Positions 1 to 5,066 of a DNA stretch of 5,066 nt are shown piece after piece. A model generated the notes under the pieces. The model was not told where the DNA came from. It searched no databases and saw only the letters and a list, made by a program, of their open reading frames with translations. A program made the position numbers and the translations under genes. How positions within the stretch are numbered: position 1 is the first letter of the stretch; every line of letters begins with the position of its first letter. Source of the stretch: an uncultured Opitutia bacterium (GTDB lineage: Bacteria; Verrucomicrobiota; Verrucomicrobiia; Opitutales; UBA953); the NCBI GenBank assembly GCA_903957465.1, contig CAJBPJ010000092.1:1-5066 (forward strand), in the 5' to 3' direction.

Positions 1-1
1 C

Positions 2-196
2 CTGCACGCAGCACTTGAACGTGCCCAAGGCGACCTCCTCCAGCAAGCTATGGAGCGTCTTGGGTTATCGGCACGTGCCTACGACCGAGTCCTCAAGGTC
101 TCACGAACGATTGCAGACCTCGCAGGGTCTGAGCGGATTGCCACCCCGCATCTACTCGAGGCTATCCATTATCGAAGCTTGGATCGACGAACTTAA
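2..196 (+). CDS. comM: ComM/YifB-type AAA+ ATPase (Mg-chelatase-like), C-terminal end only
   Basis: Only the last 64 codons are present; the gene begins upstream of the window. The reading frame (second base of the window) gives an uninterrupted peptide ending with TAA at 194-196. The text LGLSARAYDRVLKVSRTIAD (local residues 20-39), followed by LAGSE and then HLLEAIHYRSLDR at the very end, is the hallmark C-terminal helical domain of ComM/YifB proteins (Mg_chelatase_C), which normally finish with a variant of 'EAIQYRSLDR'. Family knowledge: ComM is a hexameric cytoplasmic AAA+ helicase that promotes branch migration during integration of transforming DNA in naturally competent bacteria, and it is widely conserved in non-competent bacteria too. 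The Walker motifs lie outside the window, so ATPase competence cannot be judged. The gene has no functional link to the hydrolases downstream; it is a chromosomal neighbour 44 bases away. The stop appears natural, since the end matches the usual family end plus three residues. Confidence 0.9.
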   Translation: MHAALERAQGDLLQQAMERLGLSARAYDRVLKVSRTIADLAGSERIATPHLLEAIHYRSLDRRT

Positions 197-221
197 GGAA
201 CCTGTCTCGACTCATAGGGTC

Positions 222-228
222 AAAGGTG
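222..228 (+). promoter_or_regulatory. Candidate ribosome binding site of the GH20 gene
   Basis: AAAGGTG lies 12 bases before the ATG at 241. It is a partial match to the anti-Shine-Dalgarno complement and is placed slightly further away than the usual 5-9 bases. It is the only purine-rich candidate in the short gap after comM, and it supports the ATG at 241, which also opens directly onto a signal peptide. I see no convincing -35/-10 promoter pair in the gap, so transcription may start inside comM or read through from it. Confidence 0.35.
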
Positions 229-240
229 TAACAAAACTAC

Positions 241-2094
241 ATGCGTACCTTGTTTCTAAGTTTAGTCGGAGCCATCTGCGCTTTCGCAGGTGAAGTGCGA
301 CCTAACCTTATCCCTTACCCCCAAGAATGTAAGTGGACTGGCGACACTGTACCAACCGTAAACATTAAACCTAGCATCGTTATCGCCGAAGGCAGCGTGC
401 AGGCGCCTGTATGTGTTAGTGAGGCTTATGTACTCGAAATCGCACGAGACAAAGTGACGATTAAAGCCAACACTAAGATTGGATCACTTCGAGCACTGGC
501 GACACTTCAACAGCTCAAAGAGTCGGGCAAATTGCCAATCGGAACAGTTCATGATTGGCCTGCTTTTCCGATTCGCGGCGTCCTCCAAGATGTGGGACGC
601 AATTTTCAGTCCATTCCCGCACTCAAGCGACAGATATTGGTCATGGAAAGGTTTAAACTAAACGTCTTCCACTGGCACCTTACCGATTATCCAGGTTGGC
701 GCGTTGAATCTAAAATCAACGCAGGACTCAATGATCCGAAATCGCGCAGCCGAAAGCCGAATTCTCAGTATAGCTGGGAAGAAATTCGTGATTTCATCAC
801 CTTCGCTACTGAGCACGGCGTTGAGGTCATTCCTGAGATGGATATGCCCGGACATAGCACCTATTTCGGTAAAGGTCTCGGCTTCGACATGCAAACACCG
901 CAAGGGCTTAAGGTGCTAGAGGCCGAGATTACAGATTGGGCCAAACTTTTTCCTTCACAGCTTTTCCACACTGGATCTGACGAGGTACAAATTAAAATGA
1001 AGGAATTCGTACCAGCTATTTTAGCGAAAACTAAAGCTAGCGGAAAGACACCTATCATTTGGAGTCCCGGAGCCGTCGTACGCGATAGCAGCATCATCCT
1101 ACAATTGTGGGCCAAAGCCGGCCTACCAAAGTCGAACCCTTATATTGATTCACGCTACGTCTACACCAACCACATGGATCCCTCGGAGGCAGCTAATCAA
1201 GCCTTCATCCAGCTCGCTGGTGTGCCACGAACCGATGGACGTGCACTCGGTGCGATTCTCTGTAACTGGCCCGATCATGTGATCGATGACGAGACCAACG
1301 CCAACCGCGTCTCGCCCACCTGGCCTGTCGCTGTTGCTTTCGCCGAATCCGCATGGCGAGGTGTAGCCAAGGACAACAAGTCGCTTTACGCGCGCGTTCC
1401 CGAAACCGGAACACCCGAGCTCGAAACGTTCCTCGATCTCGAGCGCCGCATCACCGCACAGCGCAATGCGGTTGTCGCCCTTGGCGAGCCCTTCCCATTT
1501 GTCGCTGCCGCACAGATTCCTTGGTCCGTTGTCACCACCGAACCTGGAGCACCTGAGCCTACTGATTGGTCAAAAGGCTCAGCAGCATGGGGTGGTACCG
1601 TCTACCTGAATCATCACTGGCATGAACTCCCCAGCTGGTTAGCGCTCACAAAGAAGCCGAGCGTCGCCTGGGCACAAACCTATGTTTACAGCGAAAAAGC
1701 CCAAACGATTGGACTATCAATTGGTTTCAACGTCCCCTCTGCAAGCGATGGACATAAACCCGAACTCGCGAGTGTTAACGGTCAATGGGACGTCGCTGGA
1801 TCAGCTATCTGGCTAAATGGGAAGTCCATCGCACCGCCGAAGTGGGCCTACGCTGGACTCAACGGTAAAGCCGTCGCCGAAAAACCTTGGGTCGACCACG
1901 CCTGGTGGATGCGCGCTCCACAGACTGTACAACTCAAGGCTGGGTGGAATGAAATCCGTCTGTGCACACCTTCACACTTCAACGGCCAAAAGTTACGCAA
2001 ATGGATGTTTACTGTGATCCCCACTCAATGGGACGCAAAGACACGTACTCTAAGCGAAGTCGATGGCTTGCGCTTTGCGACCAAGCCACAGTAA
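241..2094 (+). CDS. Exported family GH20 beta-N-acetylhexosaminidase-like glycoside hydrolase
   Basis: This 617-residue protein should remove terminal beta-linked N-acetylhexosamine (GlcNAc or GalNAc) from the non-reducing end of glycans by substrate-assisted catalysis. Residues 1-16 form a signal peptide (Arg2, hydrophobic core, AFA before Gly17). Cys13 is not in a proper lipobox, so a lipoprotein is unlikely. Residues about 20-105 are a shortened GH20b-like N-terminal domain (NLIPYPQ; GSLRALATLQQL). The catalytic barrel, about 107-375, shows RGVLQDVGRNF (112-122), NVFHWHLTD (141-149), IPEMDMPGHS (197-206) and FHTGSDEV (242-249). Asp247-Glu248 are the predicted stabiliser and acid/base. Trp274, Trp290 and Trp343 fit the three pocket tryptophans, and AFAESAW (366-372) matches the usual AxAExxW. 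The C-terminal part, about 430-597, is a tryptophan-rich probable beta-sandwich, as in GWNEIRL (568-574). Oddities: the usual Tyr-x-Asp and Trp-x-Glu pocket motifs read YTN (308-310) and WPD (343-345), and the second Asp of HLTDD is Tyr150. The family call is firm; substrate and exact activity are uncertain. It is probably co-transcribed with the next gene. Confidence 0.9.
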   Translation: MRTLFLSLVGAICAFAGEVRPNLIPYPQECKWTGDTVPTVNIKPSIVIAEGSVQAPVCVSEAYVLEIARDKVTIKANTKIGSLRALATLQQLKESGKLPIGTVHDWPAFPIRGVLQDVGRNFQSIPALKRQILVMERFKLNVFHWHLTDYPGWRVESKINAGLNDPKSRSRKPNSQYSWEEIRDFITFATEHGVEVIPEMDMPGHSTYFGKGLGFDMQTPQGLKVLEAEITDWAKLFPSQLFHTGSDEVQIKMKEFVPAILAKTKASGKTPIIWSPGAVVRDSSIILQLWAKAGLPKSNPYIDSRYVYTNHMDPSEAANQAFIQLAGVPRTDGRALGAILCNWPDHVIDDETNANRVSPTWPVAVAFAESAWRGVAKDNKSLYARVPETGTPELETFLDLERRITAQRNAVVALGEPFPFVAAAQIPWSVVTTEPGAPEPTDWSKGSAAWGGTVYLNHHWHELPSWLALTKKPSVAWAQTYVYSEKAQTIGLSIGFNVPSASDGHKPELASVNGQWDVAGSAIWLNGKSIAPPKWAYAGLNGKAVAEKPWVDHAWWMRAPQTVQLKAGWNEIRLCTPSHFNGQKLRKWMFTVIPTQWDAKTRTLSEVDGLRFATKPQ

Positions 2095-2096
2095 AC

Positions 2097-2102
2097 AAGG
2101 GG
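2097..2102 (+). promoter_or_regulatory. Purine-rich stretch abutting the second hydrolase start
   Basis: AAGGGG fills most of the 9-base gap between the two hydrolase genes and ends one base before the ATG at 2104. That is too close for an ordinary Shine-Dalgarno helix with this ATG. Translation of the second gene therefore probably depends on coupling to termination of the first at TAA 2092-2094. No alternative start is better: the TAA is in the same frame and blocks any upstream start, and moving downstream would destroy the signal peptide. Confidence 0.3.
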
Positions 2103-2103
2103 C

Positions 2104-5025
2104 ATGCGCCCGACCCTGCTCGCATTACTGGTTCTGAGTGTAACTCAGGCCGCCACACCCGTCCACCGCCAGTACGCAGAGCGTAATGGTGCGCTCGTAA
2201 CCATCGCCTTCGTCTCCGAGGACGGCAAAGAGCGACTCGAAGTAGATAGCGATGAGTTTCTCATCCGCATGTCGGACGGACGTGCCTACACCGCACGCGA
2301 CTTCGTCGGACGTGTTCAGAACAACGACAATGCGGGTATCCGCTACGATCGAAAGGTTGGCGCCAAGTACCCAGAAGATGCGCCTCTAATCGTCCTAGTC
2401 GACAGGGAGACGCACGGCCTGACCGCCTATTTCGCCGTTGAGCCCAAGCTCGAAGCCATCGAGACCGAGCACTTCAGGGTTAAGTCACCAGCCACACGCG
2501 GCGGGCGCGGCGAACCTGTGGTCATCGGCGAACGTTGGATTCTGCTACCCTACACCCCGACCACGCTGACGCGCCACACCAACGGCAACACCCCCGCCGC
2601 ATACAGCCACCGCTTTGAGAAAGTGGGCAACCACAGCTACGTCGACTTCGAGGGCGCCGACGTCGGCAAACCCGAGGCAGGGCTGGTGCGCTTCCTGAAC
2701 TTCAGCCTTCCCGTCTCACTCGGACGCAACTGCTTCCCCATAGACCCCAAGGCCAAATGGCAGGCCAGCGCCACCGGCTGCAAGTTGTTACTCGCCGACA
2801 TAGGCGAGACCGCCGAGATGGCTGTACTCGATCAAGCGCCACGTGGCGTGCGTAGCTTCACCCATTACAACAACTGGTTCGACGGTGCCGCCAAAAATGT
2901 TGGCGGCGACACGCTCCCACGCATTGCACGCGAATTCAAGGAGGCCCTCGCGGGCACAGGTATTACCGTCCAAGCAATTGTGCCCGACAATGGTTGGCAG
3001 GATCGCAAGTCAGTTTGGAAGCCAGCAAAAAACTATTTTCCAGAAGGCATGACAGACCTGACCAAAGTGAGCCTCGCCCTGCGCGACGAAGGGAGCTCGC
3101 TTGGGCTTTGGCTCGCACCCGACAATACGACCAACGACATCAATTGGGCCTCCGGTGCGGAAACAGGTCCGAAATTCACAAAGGCGCAGCCCAATAAATA
3201 TTTCGCGCAGTACTTCCCTCACCTCTCACTCGCATCACCTGGCTATCGGAATGATCTTACATCACAGCTCCAATCGCTAACCAAGGATGTGAAGGTCACC
3301 TACTTCAAGTTCGACTTCAATCACCTCTCCCACGTTTTACCAACTGACCGCCACGGACATACCGCAGAGTTTGCTGGCTGGGCGGAGGCAATGAGCGTCG
3401 CTCTGCCTAAGGAGACATTCATCAACGCCACGAACTGGACTTGGCACAGCCCAGCCTGGCGCAATCACGCGGACATACTCTGGCTACTCGCAGGCGACGA
3501 TGGCTTTAATGGCAACTGGCCTGAGCTCGCTGGGCGTGCCCAATCTACAACCGACCGAGATGCCTATTTCTGGCGCATGTGGGGTGATTCGGCTGATCGC
3601 CCCTGGTTCCCCATCTCCGCAATCATGACCCATGGCATCATCCGCAATCCCAGCGGACAGATGTCATTCAAAACCGATACCCTCGAAGACTGGTGTGACT
3701 ACGTGCTCATGCACTACGGACGCGGCACACTCCTACTTGAGTGGTACTTTTTACCAAAGAATCTTTCCAAAGATGAATGGTCTTCGATTATCGCCGTGCA
3801 CCGCTGGACTGAAAGTCGCCGTGCGGATATGGTGAATACGTGTTATGTCGGCGGTCGACCCGATGAGGGGAAAGCTTATGGCTACATCGGTTGGTCTAAA
3901 GATGGCCGCAGCGGCACGCTGGTTGCCCGCAACCCTTCAGCAGAAACGCAGACGTTACAGATACCTATCAACGCAACGACACTCTTCCGCGGCAAAGCTG
4001 GCAAACCTTGGCATGGACGCCTCGTCTATCCTAGCCGCATCGAACTACCGATTACTTGGCAATCCGGAGAATCCGCTTACATCACGATTCCAGGTTATAG
4101 TACAGTCGCCGTTGAATTAGAGCCAGGCCAGGCCATCGGACCAATGGTTAAACGCATGCCCGCCGCCACAACCAAGGCTGGCGAAGGTCCTGGACAGTTC
4201 AGCGTAAAGCCGGCGAGTTTCGTCAACGGACGTTGTGAGCTGCTCGTTGTCGGACGGCCCACCCTACCCAAAGTCTTCATCAACGGCAAAGAAGTCGTCG
4301 CACTTCGAACAGCACGTGGAAAAATTAATGCGTTCGCTGGCTACGCTCGCGACGGGATGATCAGCGAGACCGCACGTCCGTGGGAGATGGGCAGCTATGA
4401 TCTTTCGTCCCTTAAAAACGCAGAGTCAAAAGTTCTCCTCCAAGGTAAGAATACACGAGCAGAAGCTTGGGTACTTGTAGAGACATCGGAGGGCACAGAG
4501 ACGCCCAAGGACGCTCTTTCGCCCTTAACCCTACCCGGACATCGTCGCGAAACCCACCTCGCCTACCCTGAGGGCGCTGTAGAAGCACCGCCTGCACCTA
4601 TACCACCAACCGCGGACGAAATTCGCGGCGCAACCCGTGGACGTATTGAAATGGAAGTCTTTGGTAACAATGGCGGCAAAAACGGTGAGAAGGATGTTGT
4701 CCTCTCAGGCGTGCATCTCGGACGTCTCCCTACACAAGGTGACGACTGGATGCTTGCCCGACTCGAGATACCAGCCAATGAGTTCGGTCTCATCCGTCAG
4801 TTCCAAGCTTCGCCCACTGCCAATCGCATCATCATCCGCTCCGAAGGAGACAAGGGTGACAAGTTTAAGGTGCGCGCCATCCGCCTCGTCCTTACTTTAG
4901 CAGATGGACGTGAGGTCTCCACCGAGCCTTCTGGAGCCTACACCAGCCACGCCGACTGGGAGCACCGCGAAGGCACGCTATTCAGTCGTCCTGAATATTC
5001 CGGCGCGATTAAGCTTCAGCCTTAA
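2104..5025 (+). CDS. Exported clan GH-D (GH36-like) alpha-galactosidase/alpha-N-acetylgalactosaminidase-like protein with C-terminal beta-sandwich modules
   Basis: This 973-residue protein probably hydrolyses alpha-linked galactose or N-acetylgalactosamine, but it is divergent. Residues 1-16 are a short signal peptide (Arg2, LLALLVLSV core, TQA before Ala17). Residues about 20-245 are beta-rich, like the N-terminal supersandwich of GH36 enzymes. The barrel, about 250-545, shows in order FTHYNNWFD (252-260), AIVPDNGWQD (291-300), LGLWLAPD (333-340), VTYFKFDFNH (398-407), TFINATNWTWHSPAW (438-452) and ADILWLLAGDDG (456-467). In clan GH-D the nucleophile is the Asp of a K-x-D-x-N motif, here Asp404; the acid/base is likely Asp465 or Asp466, about 61 residues on, as in GH36. 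Residues about 590-675 look like the barrel's C-terminal beta domain, ending GYSTVAVEL. Residues about 695-795 and 840-973 look like two further beta-sandwiches, joined by a proline-rich linker (PPAPIPP, 829-835). The usual GH36 Cys/Gly-rich 'SGGGR' acid/base strand is not recognisable. An uncharacterised sister family of GH36, or a GH31/GH129-type relative, is possible. It probably acts with the GH20 enzyme encoded 9 bases upstream. Confidence 0.75.
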   Translation: MRPTLLALLVLSVTQAATPVHRQYAERNGALVTIAFVSEDGKERLEVDSDEFLIRMSDGRAYTARDFVGRVQNNDNAGIRYDRKVGAKYPEDAPLIVLVDRETHGLTAYFAVEPKLEAIETEHFRVKSPATRGGRGEPVVIGERWILLPYTPTTLTRHTNGNTPAAYSHRFEKVGNHSYVDFEGADVGKPEAGLVRFLNFSLPVSLGRNCFPIDPKAKWQASATGCKLLLADIGETAEMAVLDQAPRGVRSFTHYNNWFDGAAKNVGGDTLPRIAREFKEALAGTGITVQAIVPDNGWQDRKSVWKPAKNYFPEGMTDLTKVSLALRDEGSSLGLWLAPDNTTNDINWASGAETGPKFTKAQPNKYFAQYFPHLSLASPGYRNDLTSQLQSLTKDVKVTYFKFDFNHLSHVLPTDRHGHTAEFAGWAEAMSVALPKETFINATNWTWHSPAWRNHADILWLLAGDDGFNGNWPELAGRAQSTTDRDAYFWRMWGDSADRPWFPISAIMTHGIIRNPSGQMSFKTDTLEDWCDYVLMHYGRGTLLLEWYFLPKNLSKDEWSSIIAVHRWTESRRADMVNTCYVGGRPDEGKAYGYIGWSKDGRSGTLVARNPSAETQTLQIPINATTLFRGKAGKPWHGRLVYPSRIELPITWQSGESAYITIPGYSTVAVELEPGQAIGPMVKRMPAATTKAGEGPGQFSVKPASFVNGRCELLVVGRPTLPKVFINGKEVVALRTARGKINAFAGYARDGMISETARPWEMGSYDLSSLKNAESKVLLQGKNTRAEAWVLVETSEGTETPKDALSPLTLPGHRRETHLAYPEGAVEAPPAPIPPTADEIRGATRGRIEMEVFGNNGGKNGEKDVVLSGVHLGRLPTQGDDWMLARLEIPANEFGLIRQFQASPTANRIIIRSEGDKGDKFKVRAIRLVLTLADGREVSTEPSGAYTSHADWEHREGTLFSRPEYSGAIKLQP

Positions 5026-5050
5026 ACGTCAGCGAAGCTCAACAGGCTGA
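5016..5050 (+). repeat. 7-bp inverted repeat spanning the second hydrolase stop codon
   Basis: TCAGCCT at 5016-5022 and AGGCTGA at 5044-5050 are perfect reverse complements separated by 21 bases. The left arm lies in the last codons of the gene and the right arm lies in the 3' untranslated region. The right arm is also the left half of the short stem-loop at 5044-5057, so the two structures exclude each other. A second short pair nests inside: AGCTTC at 5012-5017 with GAAGCT at 5034-5039. These could be chance at this length. Confidence 0.3.
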
Positions 5051-5060
5051 TTAGCCTTTA
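5044..5060 (+). terminator. Weak candidate intrinsic terminator after the hydrolase pair
   Basis: AGGCT (5044-5048), loop GATT and AGCCT (5053-5057) form a perfect 5-bp stem with a tetraloop, followed by TTAAGTTAA. The stem is short and the U-tract is interrupted, so it would be a weak terminator. The position, 18 bases past the stop codon of the last gene visible, is right for one. The window ends at 5066, so a stronger signal downstream cannot be excluded. Confidence 0.35.
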
Positions 5061-5066
5061 AGTTAA

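Noticed and set aside
179..240. Sigma-70 promoter before the GH20 gene
   Set aside because: TTGGAT at 179-184 resembles a -35 box, but nothing resembling a -10 box lies 16-18 bases downstream, and it is inside comM coding sequence.
268..282. Lipobox around Cys13 of the GH20 protein
   Set aside because: The residues before Cys are Gly-Ala-Ile; a lipobox needs a small residue at -1. The AFA site three residues later fits signal peptidase I better.
15..293. 92-codon open frame over the comM end and the GH20 start
   Set aside because: It overlaps a clear ComM C-terminus in another frame and the GH20 signal peptide, and its translation resembles no known protein.
861..1115. Minus-strand open frame inside the GH20 gene
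   Set aside because: It is antisense to conserved GH20 motifs, including the catalytic HTGSDE, and has no protein-like features, so it is a shadow frame. The same applies to the other short frames inside both hydrolase genes.
4563..4793. Minus-strand open frame opposite the C-terminal module
   Set aside because: It is a low-complexity Ser/Pro/Arg-rich translation typical of the antisense of a coding region, with no ribosome binding site and no family resemblance.

Overview
The window holds three plus-strand coding regions in a row: the 3' end of a comM-type gene, then two complete, closely spaced genes for predicted exported glycoside hydrolases. There are no RNA genes, insertion sequences, CRISPR arrays or long repeats that I can see, and no gene-free stretch longer than 44 bases.

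The source is a bacterium of moderate GC content. Two large carbohydrate-active enzymes, each with an N-terminal signal peptide, sitting beside a housekeeping gene suggest a polysaccharide- or glycoprotein-degrading bacterium. Verrucomicrobiota or another PVC/Bacteroidota-like degrader would fit, but this is a weak inference from gene content, since the window has no phylogenetic marker beyond 64 residues of ComM.

Layout: 2-196 is the C-terminal end of a ComM/YifB-type AAA+ protein. A 44-base gap with no clear terminator follows. The gene at 241-2094 encodes a 617-residue family GH20 beta-N-acetylhexosaminidase-like enzyme with the catalytic Asp-Glu pair intact, but with changes at positions that normally contact O4 and O6 of the sugar. 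Nine bases later, in the same reading frame, the gene at 2104-5025 encodes a 973-residue protein. Its central domain resembles clan GH-D (GH36/GH27-like) alpha-galactosidases and alpha-N-acetylgalactosaminidases, and it is followed by two probable beta-sandwich modules. The last 40 bases hold a short stem-loop that may terminate transcription, overlapped by a competing inverted repeat.

The two hydrolase genes are almost certainly co-transcribed. A beta-hexosaminidase and an alpha-galactosidase/alpha-GalNAcase-like enzyme, both exported, could act one after the other on a hexosamine- and galactose-containing glycan such as a mucin-type, algal or animal glycoconjugate. The substrate cannot be read from the sequence. 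No sulfatase, transporter or regulator is visible here. The most interesting elements are the divergent GH-D-like enzyme and the altered glycone pocket of its GH20 partner.
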